Part shown: positions 20,883 to 31,660 of the stretch, piece by piece
Layout: the number at the start of each line of letters is the position of its first letter
How positions within the stretch are numbered: the stretch's first letter is position 1
Assembly (NCBI GenBank): GCA_023014485.1
Contig: JAJOZX010000996.1
Span: 1 to 64,000, forward strand
DNA length: 64,000 nt
Source: Bathynomus jamesi
Taxonomy: Eukaryota > Arthropoda > Malacostraca > Isopoda > Cirolanidae
Direction of reading: 5' to 3'
Notes under the pieces: model-generated
What the model was told of the DNA's origin: nothing
Database searches by the model: none
What the model saw: only the letters and a program-made list of their open reading frames with translations
Position numbers and translations under genes: made by a program

Positions 20883-22405
20883 AATACTGGCTCAAACAGA
20901 TACAAGCTTCAGAATTTGACAAGGAGTTGAAGTATCTTAGGTCCAGTAGCACATTAAACAAAGGTATTCCTTCACTTGTCATGGATCTAAATCTGTACCT
21001 GGATACAGAGGGTCTGATAAGGTGTAAAGGAAGGCTTAACAAGTCAACTTTGACTTACAACTCTAAGCACCCAATTCTTCTTCCAAGGAGAAATCACTTC
21101 ACAAAACTCATCATCAGGGATACCCACAACAAAATACACCACATGGGAGTCCCACAAACCCTGACAGAGCTGAGAAAAACTTACTGGCTACCAAAGGGTA
21201 GAACTGAAACAAAGAAAATTTTAAACACATGCATTCCTTGTAAACCTATCCATTCACGACCCTTTAAGACCCCAAGCCCTCCAGACCTACCTGTGGAACG
21301 AGTACCATTTACTCGGCCATTTGAAACCACGGGTATTGACTACACTGGAGCGGTAAATGTGAGTTTTGGAGACAAAATGGATTCAAAGGAATACAAAGTG
21401 TACATTGTACTCTTCACCTGTGCTGCCACACGTGCCATATGTCTAGACATAGTAGAAGATCTGACAGCAGAAACTTTTATTGCTGCTTTCAGACGATTTT
21501 GTGCACACAATTCTGTACCCAAAACTATATGGTCAGACAATGCCACATACTTCAAATCTGGTGAAAGAATTATTCATCAGATTTGTGACAGTGGAACATT
21601 ACAAACTCATTTAACCAAACACAACATAACCTGGAAGTACATTCCTGTTAATACACCATGGTATGGTTCAATTTGGGAAAGAAACATACAAACTGTAAAG
21701 AACTGCCTTAAAAAGACTATTGGGACAAAACATCTACAACTTTTTGAACTCATGACTATTCTGTCAGAAATTGAAAATGTTGTCAACAACAGACCATTAA
21801 CTTATGTGGGAGATGGTATTAATGAGCCAGAACCTCTCACACCAAACCACCTAATTAAGGGAGAAACAGTAAACATGTTACCAGAATCTGAACATAACAG
21901 TACAGAGGATCCAGATTGGGAAATAGGACACAAAGAACTCAACACAAAATACCAACATTTGACACAAATCAAAACTCAATTTATAACAAAATGGAGAGAA
22001 GAATACTTAACAAGTCTTAGAGAAAGACATAAACAATTAACAAAACAAAGTTGGAATGATTCAGTCAAAATTGGGGACATTGTGTTGATACATGACAAGA
22101 CACCAAGACAACATTGGTCAATGGGAAAAGTCTTGAAACTCAAAACTGGTGAAGACGAAGTTACCAGGGTTGTAAAACTGAAAACAGCAACTGGTGAGAC
22201 CACCAGAGATATCACATTACTATATCCTTTGGAGTGTGGGGCTAAATTAGAACCATTACCCCAAAGGATGGATCAGGATACTATTGGGGAGGAATCTCTC
22301 AATGTGCCTGATGTAACTCAGACTAAACCAGACAGGCCTCAAAGAAAGACTGCTTTGAAAGCCAGAAAACTTTTACAAGAAAAAATTAAGACTGGTGACT
22401 TATAA
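20501..22405 (+). CDS. pol: BEL-B pol C-terminal ORF: RNase H tail and integrase
   Basis: 634 aa, the longest intact pol piece in the window. NPADFLTRG is at 28-36. The H2C2 zinc finger uses His209/His213-214 and Cys244/Cys247. The integrase core has D280 (TTGIDYTGAV), D346 (WSDNATYF) and E393 (GSIWERNIQ), so the catalytic triad is complete. NNRPLTYVG and EPLTPNH follow, and a DUF5641-like domain spans ~485-578 (RQHWSMGKVLKLKTGEDEVTRVVKLKT). The Met start is internal to the ancestral polyprotein, because the frame is cut upstream by the tandem duplication. An integrase alone could in principle fold, but without RT or gag the element cannot move itself. Confidence 0.9.
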   Translation: MKNRLTEIKTANTNLGIKFRYIKTKENPADFLTRGLSYKLLKTNKIWYEGPEWLTCENLWPAKVVNLTLNSTTTEKITEDKPIFDYHLYSDLNKLLRITVYCCKFVNSYLLKHCPQKAFSNLTETATKYWLKQIQASEFDKELKYLRSSSTLNKGIPSLVMDLNLYLDTEGLIRCKGRLNKSTLTYNSKHPILLPRRNHFTKLIIRDTHNKIHHMGVPQTLTELRKTYWLPKGRTETKKILNTCIPCKPIHSRPFKTPSPPDLPVERVPFTRPFETTGIDYTGAVNVSFGDKMDSKEYKVYIVLFTCAATRAICLDIVEDLTAETFIAAFRRFCAHNSVPKTIWSDNATYFKSGERIIHQICDSGTLQTHLTKHNITWKYIPVNTPWYGSIWERNIQTVKNCLKKTIGTKHLQLFELMTILSEIENVVNNRPLTYVGDGINEPEPLTPNHLIKGETVNMLPESEHNSTEDPDWEIGHKELNTKYQHLTQIKTQFITKWREEYLTSLRERHKQLTKQSWNDSVKIGDIVLIHDKTPRQHWSMGKVLKLKTGEDEVTRVVKLKTATGETTRDITLLYPLECGAKLEPLPQRMDQDTIGEESLNVPDVTQTKPDRPQRKTALKARKLLQEKIKTGDL

Positions 22406-22680
22406 AACTTACACAAACTGAGCAAAGTTAAAATGCTTAATAACTTTACTTTAATCCCATAAATTTCCTATACCTAAAGGGAGTCAAACTGATTGACATA
22501 ACTTTAACTAAACTTGAGAAGTTGGCCTCTTGAACTTTAATATTTAAATAGGTCTTGAGTAACCTCTCTCTCCCTAAATTTCTACTTTATTCTTTTCAAT
22601 CCATTTCACATGGTTTAAAACACAGTTTATCAAAAAATTTGATCTATAACATACAAATTTTTCTCCGGCCCCCCCAAGTA

Positions 22681-23461
22681 TATGGAAAAACTATACGCGC
22701 TCACAACATGGTATCATATGTGGTACATTTATTTCATAATTAAATATAAATTATTAATTAATTGAATTAAATATCTACACAAAATTGCCTCGGGATTGGC
22801 GACATAGCCTATTGGGAATGAAATAATTGAATTGCCATACGTACAAAGAACCTGTATGTATGAATCAGCCTCACATAGCAACAAGAAAACCCAATTTATT
22901 GTTTAGTCTACCAAAAAGAAGTAGACAAAACAAAATTTTGCTAGAACGGCAAATAATACACCAGAACCAAGGAACGGCTCTCAGGGCTGTTTATGTTACA
23001 GCGAAGCTTTAAACGCGGAGGATGTCTTTGTCCCCCTAGAGTCCTGAGTGAATTCCTTATAATATAAAACATAGTGACTATAAAAGGATAGGCCTATTCC
23101 TTCAGGGGTTTATATAGTGACTGCCTATATTAATTACCTTAAGTAAATTCGCCGCGTAACCCCATCGTGGCGGCCCTACACCGAAAATGACCGTCACGCC
23201 CTACATCGAAACAAACAAAGACCCAGCAAGAATAAGGTGAGGCAATTTCAGTTTCATTAACATAAGGATTCCCAACTCCCGACGCTAGAATTACCGTAAT
23301 TACTTAAATATAAAACGGTCCTTTAACAACCTACATATTTATAACTCTCTAACGAAAAAGCATAGGGCTTTTGTCGGTAACCCTCCACTGAAGTCTGCTG
23401 GAAATTTCCAGCGGATGAGGGCACAGGCAATCAACCCATAGCCCTATATAGTTTTTTCAAA
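22681..23461 (+). repeat. BEL-B 3' LTR (781 bp)
   Basis: Direct repeat of 15935-16715. It is preceded by a C-rich stretch (CCGGCCCCCCCAAG) and no polypurine tract, so the expected plus-strand primer is not visible. AGGAT follows at 23462. 22406-22680, between the ORF and the LTR, is AT-rich and featureless. Confidence 0.9.
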
Positions 23462-23773
23462 AGGATGTATCTAAGGATAAGTAAATTTCCGTAACATTCA
23501 GCAAGCTAAGACAGGTAACTAGGTTTATTTTGTCGTTAATTAATTGTGTGATGAAGTCAAATGATTCAGTACCTTTCACCGTTTTTAGCCCATGATTTAT
23601 GCACTTTAAAAGAAAAATATGGTAAAAATTACTTCTCTCCCCGGACCCCGCTGGGGGAGCTCACAGCGCTCCCCCCCCAACCCCCTAGCTGTATTGCCTC
23701 GCTACGCTCGGCAGCACTACTTTGCATTTTGCCCCCCCTTTCGGAAATCCTGGATACGCGCCTGATTGTCAGT

Positions 23774-25011
23774 TATAAATAGATATAGAGTGTAACATAT
23801 TTGTGGATAGTAGCTTATTATGACTGATCTTCTGGATCCAGAGATTCTATCTTTAGTTTTAAATTGATAATTAATTAGTTTTGTAAAAATTGGTTGTTGC
23901 CAATGTACAGGCAGTTTTTACATAGTGGAGCCACCTCGATGAGCTGAAGTGGTCCCTAGTGTGCCCATTATAAAAATTTCTTATGTTCTTATGTTTCTTA
24001 TATACTGAACTTAACTTCATGTGAGTATATCTTAAAGATTAATTCATGCGTCTTGGAACGTTCTCAAACCAAAGTCTACTCAAACGTACTCTGACGTAGT
24101 GGTATTCTACAATACAAGTATACAACCTTCCTTTAGTTCAAAAGAACATGCAGTAACACGCGCCGATATATACAGTATATTACAAATATAATTATGTTTT
24201 TTAAATACGAAGATCGTACCAGGCATATTATGACCGTATTTACTGTCATGGGATACTAAATCAGCATAATAAATTGAATAAAATAGGTAGACACAGAAGG
24301 GGGCCAGTCCAAATTAGGGCCCACCCAGGTTAGACCTAATTGCCCTTTGATATTTAGGCTAGCCTATTTTGCTTAACTTCAGCTGAAGCAAGCATTTCTA
24401 ACAAGAAATATATTATTTTTGTGCAATTTGATGTGCTTTATTCAAATCTAAGCTTCATGTGCAAATATTTCAAAAGGGAACCTAACCCAACGACCTAACC
24501 CGGTAATTGTTACTTTTCAGCCCAGACTGCTATTTTCCCTGTGGGAATCATTTTTTTAGGGGGTGAAAAACTCATTTCCAATGAAAATGAAGGTAAGAAT
24601 GTCATGAAACACGTCAAGAACCATGAGAAAAACCTAACCCCTAACCTAACTAACCTAAAAGTACCTAACCTAACAACATGAATATAGGTTATTATTCATT
24701 TTTTGACCCAGGCACACCCAGCTATAACAGCAATATATATTGAATAACCAATCAAAACTGAATAAGAAAATATATATATATTATCTTGTGCAAATTTGTA
24801 TAAAATGTGTTTTTCTATTAAAATATATTTATTTTTTCTATATATATATATATATATCAACTATTTGGTGAATATTTCTTATTTTTGGTGATTCTGGCTA
24901 CTTCTACGTAATTCAATTTCTCTTGTTTTACAAATAAATAATTTTTAGCAATTGTTCGTCTGTTCGGTTCAATTTTTGGTAAATTTATAGTATTATACCC
25001 GTCTCCCTTTG
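23774..25011. other. Non-coding AT-rich stretch with AACCT-like runs
   Basis: No supported gene. 24480-24680 contains repeated CCTAACC/ACCTAAC units resembling degenerate arthropod telomere repeat. 24520-24640 (TTACTTTTCAGCCCAGACTG, GGGGGTGAAAAACTCATTTCC) recurs in partly inverted order at 27040-27200. 24770-24860 is rich in TATATA. Confidence 0.6.
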
Positions 25012-25218
25012 GAGGTGAAATTTATGTTTTTCCTATGGTTTTTGATGTGCTTTGAACGAATCTGACCTTCAAAGCCGTCGGAAATGACTCGTTTTTGAGA
25101 TGACCCCCCTCCTCTACCCCTAGCCGGCAATCGAAAACGATCCATTTCCGACGGTTTTGAAGGTCAGATTTGTTCAGAACACATCAAAAACCATAGGAAA
25201 AACATAAATTTCACCTTT
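25012..25218. repeat. Foldback hairpin, ~75-bp arms
   Basis: Left arm 25012-25086 (GGTGAAATTTATGTTTTTCC, GGTTTTTGATGTGC) pairs with right arm 25143-25218 around a ~56-bp loop. The same hairpin type recurs at 45495-45575, and one arm at 45278-45332. Confidence 0.8.
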
Positions 25219-25320
25219 AAAATTGACCTGACCTGACCTAACCTAACCTATTAGGCACTCCACCACAGTTCTGTGGTCCCATAAATGGCTGAGGAAATGA
25301 TTCATAAAAAGAACAATTTT

Positions 25321-25602
25321 TCACGGAGGAATATTAGTATTGTCTAGAAAAGAACCTTTAAAATCTGAGACAGAATAATCATAGTACTGTCTTTTCTTCG
25401 TTTTAGGTACAACGTAACTTTTTTTATAATGCCACAGTTTCTGGTCTTGACAATACGTACACTCCGTTTTACAATGTGGACACTTCACTACTGCCGGTAG
25501 AACACCGTGAGCACGCAGAAACTCAATATTTTTTTCTAAATTTTCATAGAAAGCGACAATACAGCGGTAATAATCGAACGAACACATGTCACACGAAGCC
25601 AT
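25321..25602 (-). CDS. Zinc-ribbon N-terminal fragment, Merlin/IS1595-type transposase-like
   Basis: 93 aa. The N-terminus is helical (YRCIVAFYENLEKNIEFLRAHGVL), then there is a zinc ribbon CPHCKTECTYCQDQKLWHYKK and a SVSDFKGSFLDNT motif. This layout resembles the N-terminal zinc ribbon of arthropod proteins that carry an ISXO2/IS1595-like DDE domain (Merlin group). The downstream catalytic domain is absent: the frame ends at 25321 and no DDE motif follows toward 25220. It could be a truncated transposase copy or a domesticated small protein. A similar fragment lies at 25901-26092 on the other strand. Confidence 0.55.
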   Translation of the reverse strand: MASCDMCSFDYYRCIVAFYENLEKNIEFLRAHGVLPAVVKCPHCKTECTYCQDQKLWHYKKSYVVPKTKKRQYYDYSVSDFKGSFLDNTNIPP

Positions 25603-25900
25603 TCCGGTAGCAAACTAATTTGAAATGGATGGAGTGCAGTGATTGGGTAGACATGTGACGGCAACACAAATGAACACACAAACGAACCTACGAACACACA
25701 CTAGATACACACCAAAAAATGTTTATATCTCGAAAATGAAGCATTTGTGATGGAAACGCTATAGAAGAAAAGTGTCTTAGAATTAAAAAATCTACTTAAT
25801 GAATATATAATAATTGCTGGACGTTAGACGGGTGTAACAGTAATACTATAATAATACCCAATTTTTATGTGATGAAGTATGACGTGTCAGTCATGCATAT

Positions 25901-26092
25901 TTGATTTTGAAAATGATCCGCCATATTGCCCTCGATGAAGACAAGAGTTTAGACCTTTTTTTCAATCACAGAATAATTAAGACATCCATGACCTGCCCTA
26001 AATGCAATAGTGCTTGTATTTTAAGAAAAGACCAGAAGGTCTTTAGATGCTATAAAAAAAATCCTAAAAATAAATGTGTCATTTCAGTTTAA
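25901..26092 (+). pseudogene. Second Merlin-like zinc-ribbon fragment
   Basis: 63 aa: RHIALDEDKSLDLFFNHRII, then CPKCNSACILRKDQKVFRC and CVISV before the stop. The spacing matches the 25321-25602 protein (helix, CxxC, DQK, aromatic/Cys), but the sequences are diverged and point away from each other across ~300 bp. The expected S-DF/GTFL continuation is lost at a stop codon. Probably a decayed relative of the same transposase family. Confidence 0.5.
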
Positions 26093-26149
26093 GGGCAGGC
26101 GAAATTTAGCGGACTACCCATGCAAGGTTGGCACATGTCATTACATTAT

Positions 26150-26696
26150 CATTTGTATAATTTAGGTCTCGGGGGGGGTATGGGGGTGGAGCCCCCATAA
26201 AGATCACGCATCACAAATTGATCGGTCCTAATGTTTTGTGGATAGTTCAGTACGTGACACCGGTTAGGTCAACTGTACACCCTTAATGATTGGTTAGGTT
26301 AAGTCATGATATTTTTGTTTAAATTCGTTAATTTAAATAAAAATGACGAGTGCAAACTTTTCTGGTTAATTTTAAGGTGTTTTGTATGAAACTGCCATCC
26401 ATTTCCTGTGCAAATGCGTAGTTTTCAAGATGATATCTTGAAAACTAGCATTTGCACAGGAAACAGATGGCAGATTCGTGCAGGACACCTCAAAATTGAC
26501 CAGAAAAGTTTGCTCTGATTATAAAAAGAGACTGGGTCAAAAAATGAATAATTACCTGAATATGTTATTACATTATTATTTTAGTATTGGAAGTTCAAAA
26601 AATAAAAATATAAAACCTTATACTGATTAATTTGTGATGCGTGATCTTTATGGGGACTCGGACCCCGTACCCCCAAGACCTAAATTATACAAATTG
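26150..26696. mobile_element. MITE with ~73-bp inverted termini and nested hairpin
   Basis: Left terminus 26150-26224 (ATTTGTATAATTTAGGTCTC, AGATCACGCATCACAAATTG) is the inverted counterpart of 26624-26696. Inside, 26358-26430 and 26434-26508 form another near-perfect hairpin (CCATTTCCTGTGCAAATG). A relative of the right end occurs at 27250-27312. No coding sequence. Confidence 0.7.
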
Positions 26697-28320
26697 GATA
26701 TACTACATTTAAAGGGAGAACACCATGTGATTCTGAACTTGAACTGAAAACAAGAGATGAGTGAGAAAGTAGATCGGTTGGTGATTTGCTGGATTAGGTC
26801 ACATGATGAAATAGAGGCCTATGATTGGCTACCTCAAAAATGTTTACATAGTTCGTCGCTAGATGGTACCACCACCTGTTATGGCGGCGATAGAATGTGC
26901 CTTCCAAAAAATTTTTTTTTCAATAAAATAACTATCTTGTAAACTAAACATTTGTGATGGAAATGTTGTTGATAAATGTTTTGTACCTGTTGAGATATTA
27001 ATGTAGAACCCCTCAAAATTGTCAGGAAACATTCTAGACTGAAAAGTAACTAATACCAATCATTTTTTTGGGGGGTGAAAAACTAGTCATTTCCAACAAA
27101 AATGAAGGTAAAAATGTCATGAAGCACATCAAAAACCATGAGAAAAACCTAGGTTTCATGGGAAATAGCAGTCTGGGCTGAAAAGCAACAGTCGATATTG
27201 ATTGGCATTTTAGTGTTGGAAATTCCAAAAATAAAAAATATAAAACCCTATACTGATCAATTTGTGATACGTGCAGAGCCCCATACCCCGAGACCTAAAT
27301 TATACAAATGATAATGTAATAATATATTCATGTTAGGTTAGCGTAACAATTACCAAAAATACACTCGCAGCCACAGGTTGGACACACTACATTTAAAGGG
27401 AGAACACCATGCAAGTGAAGAAAATCAAGGCTTGTTTCGTTATTTTCAAAACAAAGTGTGAAAATGTGAGCTGGAATGGGAGGGCACTGGTTACACTGGA
27501 TAGCCATGTTGATTCTAAATTTGAACTGAAAACAGGAGATGGAGGAAGAAGTAGATCGGTTGGTGATTTGCTGGATTAGGTCACGTGATGAAATAGAGGC
27601 CTGTGATTGGCTACCTCAAAAATGTTTACATAGTTCGTCGCTAGATGGTGCCGCCACCTGTTATGGTGGTGATAGAATGCCCCTGCAAAAAAATTTTTTT
27701 TTTCAACAAAACTATCTCGTAAACTAAACATTTGCGATGGAAATGTTTTGTACCTGTTGAGACATTAATGTAGAACCTCTCAAAATTGTCAGGAAACATT
27801 CTGGGATGAAAAGTAACTAATGCCCCTAACCTTACCTTCAAGAGTTTCTGCCTCAAGGGTGTGCTGTTGAAGTTAGTAGAAGTAATGTTTGACATGAATT
27901 TTATTTTTACATTATATTTTATTTGGAAAACATGAATCCACTCAGGCCTATTGAGGTAATCCAAGTCATGAGCTACCCGGTACATTTTTTAATAATAAAA
28001 AGTCGGTAAATATTTACTATTATACTGGTCTCTGGTAGAAAGTTTTAAAAGCTGGTTTTCAATGTTTCTGAATGTGCTGAATTAAAAAATTAGTCATTTC
28101 TGTTACAAATGATTTGTTAGTTATTGAAGCTTAAAGCTTTTAAAACTTTCTACCCTTTTTTTTACCTGGGGGACCCCCAGTGGGAACTGGGAGCTTTTGG
28201 GTGGGGAGAATCACAAAAATGAGTGGTTTCTGAAGATTTTTGAAAGTCAGATTAATACAAAACATGGTAATTATTCATTTTTACACCCAGTCTGTTTTTA
28301 TGATGATAAACTTTTCTGAT
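26697..28320. repeat. Pair of diverged direct repeats, non-coding
   Basis: 26722-27025 and 27505-27805 are direct repeats (GTAGATCGGTTGGTGATTTG, GTTTACATAGTTCGTCGCTA, GTCAGGAAACATTCT). Short ORFs in both are reading-frame echoes with different tails. Between them, 27040-27200 shares the GGGGTGAAAAACT segment with 24550. 27830-28300 has no feature I can name except an inverted pair of TTTTAAAACTTTCTAC-type sequences (28040, 28138). Confidence 0.65.
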
Positions 28321-28455
28321 CAATTTTGAGGTGTTTTGCATGAATCTGCCATCCATTTCCTGTGCAAATGTGTAGTTTTTGAGATATTGTCATCTCGAAA
28401 ACTACGCATTTGCACAGGAAACGGATGGTAGTTTCGTACAGAACACCTCAAAATT
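28321..28455. repeat. Foldback hairpin, second copy of the 26358 type
   Basis: Arms 28321-28383 and 28393-28455 pair (GAGGTGTTTTGCATGAA, CCATTTCCTGTGCAAATG). It closely resembles 26358-26508. Its right end is cut by the Tigger-like MITE. Confidence 0.8.
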
Positions 28456-28456
28456 A

Positions 28457-28949
28457 CAGTGGACCCCCGATTTGAGTATTTTCGATTTGAGTACGCTCGT
28501 CCATAGGCTCCTATTGACTCGACTTGAGTAGAAAACTCGATTTGAGTATGCCAGCTGGCGACGCCGAACGCGTTTCAGTTTGTCTAGAGCATTCGTTGCG
28601 GGAACATTCGGGGTCTAATGTTTTGAATAGTACAGGTGTTCTTAGGGATTTCTGTTAGAATTTTGTACATTTTGTTTTCTGACTTTGTACTTAGTGTTTA
28701 TTTATGTTAGTTTCTGTTGATTACAGCATAAAATAGTGAAAATATAGCATAAATTTGGTGATTGGTCTATTTTTAATACAATTACTAAATTTCATAGGCC
28801 AATTTCTATAGAAAAAGTAAGGGTGGGGTGAAATTTTTGGGTTTTGGAACGAATTAATTAATTCCCATAGGTTAAGTTTGATTTGAGTACATTTTGAATT
28901 GAGTATACCATGCTGGAACGGATTACGTACTCAAATCGGGGGTCCACTA
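28457..28949. mobile_element. Tigger/pogo-like MITE
   Basis: Terminal inverted repeats CAGTGGACCCCCGATTTGAG (left) and the complement ending CGGGGGTCCACTA (right) are flanked by TA. 493 bp. No transposase is encoded. The termini and TA duplication match the pogo/Tigger branch of Tc1-mariner. Its right end abuts the BEL-C LTR. Confidence 0.8.
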
Positions 28950-29493
28950 TATATGGAAAAAATAGGTCCTGCTCCAACCAGAGTAGCCTAAACACAACCT
29001 AGGCTACGTTGGAGATGGAAGACCTAGGCCAAAGATGAACCAGCCTAGCTATTTGTCCATAAACAGGACTTCCATACTCTTTTGTTAAACAATTACAGCT
29101 GAAATGTCAGCTTATTTAACCTAAATTTAATAACTGAAGGGAAATTTATGAACTTCTTATCTTGAAATTTTATAAAGTTTTTTATTTCTTGACACCAATA
29201 ATGAACATTTTTATTCCGGCTTCCTTCGTCTCGCGCCTCCTCATCCTCCCTCTTATTATACTTATCAAGCTTATCCCGATCTTTTTCTTCTTCCCAAAAC
29301 CGTGTTGTCATTTCTAGCTATGGGATCTTTTTTTCTTTTCATCCCATATTTGTTTCTTCATTGGTGTCTTTTTAATTTTTCTCAGCAAGAGTTCAAGTTC
29401 TTCTGATTTATTTTTTATTATTATTTTTTTAATGTCAATATGGCTTATCCAAGATTAGGTGGGTCTTCCATTTTGGTACTCCCAAATTTTCCA
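28950..29493 (-). repeat. BEL-C 3' LTR
   Basis: Direct repeat of 44136-44691 (ATATGGAAAAAATAGGTCCT to AAATTTTCCA). 29494-29782, between LTR and pol, is non-coding with no clear polypurine tract. Small ORFs inside the LTR (e.g. 29093-29311) are not conserved in frame between the two LTR copies and are probably not genes. Confidence 0.82.
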
Positions 29494-29782
29494 CACATTG
29501 GGGCCAGCCAGAAAGGAAAAATTGCATGTGAAACCCAATTTTTTCTTTAATATTTGTTAACCCATCTTAGATTACCTATAATTTATGTTTTATTTGTTAT
29601 TCCAGTTTTGTTTTTCCTCACTTTTTAATATAAAAAGTGTAGCATTTTATAAAGTCCTCACTCTTTCCAAAATGAAAGCGTGTTGCATTTTAATTTATTT
29701 TCCATAGGAAATATTACAGTACTCCAGCCCTTATCTTTTGTTGTAACATCTGCCTAGCTTGTAGAGCAGTTGAATGTTGTGG

Positions 29783-30120
29783 TCAACTATTTGTGGTATA
29801 GGTTATTGTAGTAGTAGGACTAGTTACATCATTTATTGAACAGGTTAGGTTTGGTATAGTTTGGGTCAAATTTTGATCATCATCAGAATCTACTATAGAT
29901 TCATCTTCATGATCATTTTTGTTAACAGTAGTTGGTCCTACTTCTAGCGGGTATAAGTGTAATACATCTCTTATAGTTTCACCTGAAGCAGTTTTAAGTT
30001 TTACAACCCTGGTTAATCCATCTTCCCCAGTTTTTAGTTCTAAAACTCTACCTAATGGCCAACACTGTCTTGGTGTATTTTGTCTAATTAGAACCATCTC
30101 CTACCCTGATTTCATTAACC
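29783..30120 (-). pseudogene. pol: BEL-C pol: DUF5641-like C-terminal domain
   Basis: 104-aa frame with RQCWPLGRVLELKTGEDGLT and RVVKLKTASGETIRDVLHLYPLE, followed by an acidic Ser/Thr-rich tail. It matches the end of the BEL-B integrase ORF closely. A gap and frame break separate it from the core at 30210; part of the intervening segment (WREEYL...) is read only out of frame around 30110-30190. Confidence 0.85.
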
Positions 30121-30209
30121 CAGTCTTTGTTTTGTATATATTTATGCCTTTCTCTCAACCCAACAAGGTATTCATCACTCCATTGCTTTTTAAATTGTTT
30201 TTATATTTG

Positions 30210-30965
30210 TTATTTGTGATAATCTATTTTGCAAATCATGATTATTGTCACTCCAAGGTGGATCATCCAAGGAGATGGGGTGAGAGGCTCTACATCATTA
30301 ATATTATCCCCTACATAAGTGAGAGGTCTGTTATTGACAACATTCTCAATTTCACTAATGAGAGTGAGAAGTTCAAAGAATTCAATTTTTTTTTTACCTA
30401 TTGATTTCTTTAGGCAATTCTTTATTGTTTGGATATTCCTTTCCCAGATTGCTCCATACCATGATGACGCAACAGGGATGTATTTCCATTTTATTTTGTT
30501 ATTTTGTAGATATGGTATGTGAATTTTGTAATATGGTATGTCATTTATTTGGTTTTCACCAGCCTTGAAATATGTTGCATTATCTGTCCAAACAACTTTG
30601 GGTACAGAATGCTTAGCACAAAATCTTCTAAAGTTATAGACAAATGATTCTGCGGAGAGATCACTCGCTATGTCTAAGCTGACTGCTCTAGAAGATGAAC
30701 ATGTGTAAAGTATGATGTATATTTTTTGTTCTGTTGTTCCCAGACCAACAATCAAACTTCCTGTATAGTCTCTGCCAACTGTTTCAAAAGGCCTATTAAA
30801 GGTGACTCTCTCTGTTGGCAAATCAGGAGGATTGGTCTTCCTGAAAGATCTGGAATGAATCCTTTTGCAGATGACACAGTTATTCAAAACTGTCTTTACA
30901 GTCATTCTGCCTTTGGGTATCCAATACAACTTTCTAATGGCATTTAATGTTTGTGGAATACCCAT
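30210..30965 (-). pseudogene. pol: BEL-C pol: integrase core
   Basis: 251 aa. The zinc-finger cysteines are CVIC (residues 30-33). The catalytic triad is complete: D66 (VGRDYTGSL), D128 (WTDNATYF) and E175 (GAIWERNIQ). NNRPLTYVG and VEPLTP follow. The frame then diverges near 30270, where a deletion replaces the NHLIKG segment. The N-terminal His pair lies just upstream in another frame (30944-31141), so the zinc finger is split by a frameshift. Confidence 0.88.
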
Positions 30966-31660
30966 ATGATAAAGTTCATTGTGTTTCTAATAATTAGGGT
31001 TGTAATGTAATGGAACCTAAGAAGAAAGGGGTTGTTTACTGTTATTTGTGATTTGTTTAATCTACCCTTACATCTTAATAAGCCATCTTTGTCAATGTAA
31101 AGATTCAAGTTTATTACCACAGAGGGTACTTTGTTTACCAATTGTTAGAAAATCTATTTCATTTTTGTATTCTGTTTGTTGTATGTGGTTAATCCAATAT
31201 TTGGTAGCTAGACTTGTATATATTTCATTATCATTATTTCTTTTATTTATTTATTTTCTTTAAACAGTTGTGAATGAATCTGAGACAGTAAGATGTTACC
31301 CTTACAAGTTTGCCAAAGTCAGAATAATTGTTATAATCTAATAGTGGCTCAACTTTATTTATAGTTATGTTAAGCTTTACATTAATTTGTTCTGCTGGCC
31401 ACATTGTTTCATCCTGAATGAATTCAGGTCCATGAAACCAATTTTTGTTGGATTTTAGTAATTTACAGGATAATCCTCTTGTAAGAAAGTCTGCAGGATT
31501 TTGTTTTGTTGGAATGTATCTGAAGGTTATGTCCAAATTTTGTCTAGCTTCTTTAATGTCTCTTAATCATCTGTTACGGACAAAGATGTTTTTTGAGTTT
31601 AACTCATCAGAGTTGATCCATGCCAAGCAGATTTGACTGTCAAGCCAAATATATGTATTT
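30944..31660 (-). pseudogene. pol: BEL-C pol: RNase H C-terminus and integrase linker
   Basis: ORF 31243-31536 has FRYIPTKQNPADFLTRGLSCKLL and WFHGPEF, the end of RNase H and the linker. ORF 30944-31141 has SVVINLNLYIDKDGLLRCKGRLN, the conserved segment before the integrase zinc finger. 31540-31667 continues upstream with WLDSQICLAW (third RNase H acid) in a broken frame. The MULE insertion at 31676 separates this from the RNase H N-terminal part at 36507. Confidence 0.83.

Larger units (their letters stand above)
15935..23461 (+). mobile_element. BEL-B: BEL/Pao element with rearranged interior
   Basis: Direct 781-bp LTRs lie at 15935-16715 and 22681-23461. The flanking 5-bp duplication AGGAT is at 15930-15934 and 23462-23466. 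The PBS begins directly after the left LTR. Gag, protease and most of RT are missing. In their place are tandem repeats and scrambled pol fragments (16716-19390), followed by RT C-terminus/RNase H and a long integrase ORF. It is defective, but the LTR pair is well preserved. Confidence 0.9.
15875..23764. mobile_element. hAT-like MITE split by BEL-B
   Basis: Left terminus CAGTAGCGTATCCAGG (15875) and right terminus CCTGGATACGCGCCTG (ending 23764) are inverted repeats with two mismatches. Flanks are ATGTCAGT (15867-15874) and ATTGTCAGT (23765-23773), an 8-bp duplication with one inserted base. Only ~60 bp on the left and ~300 bp on the right belong to the MITE; the remainder is BEL-B. Both ends carry G/C runs just inside the termini (GGGCATTTGCCCCC; TTTGCCCCCCC). 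No coding sequence of its own is visible. Confidence 0.8.

Noticed and set aside
29093..29311. 72-aa charged ORF (MTTRFWEEEKDRDKLDKY)
   Set aside because: Lies inside the BEL-C LTR; upstream reading differs between the two LTR copies and is disrupted by indels, so coding is not supported.
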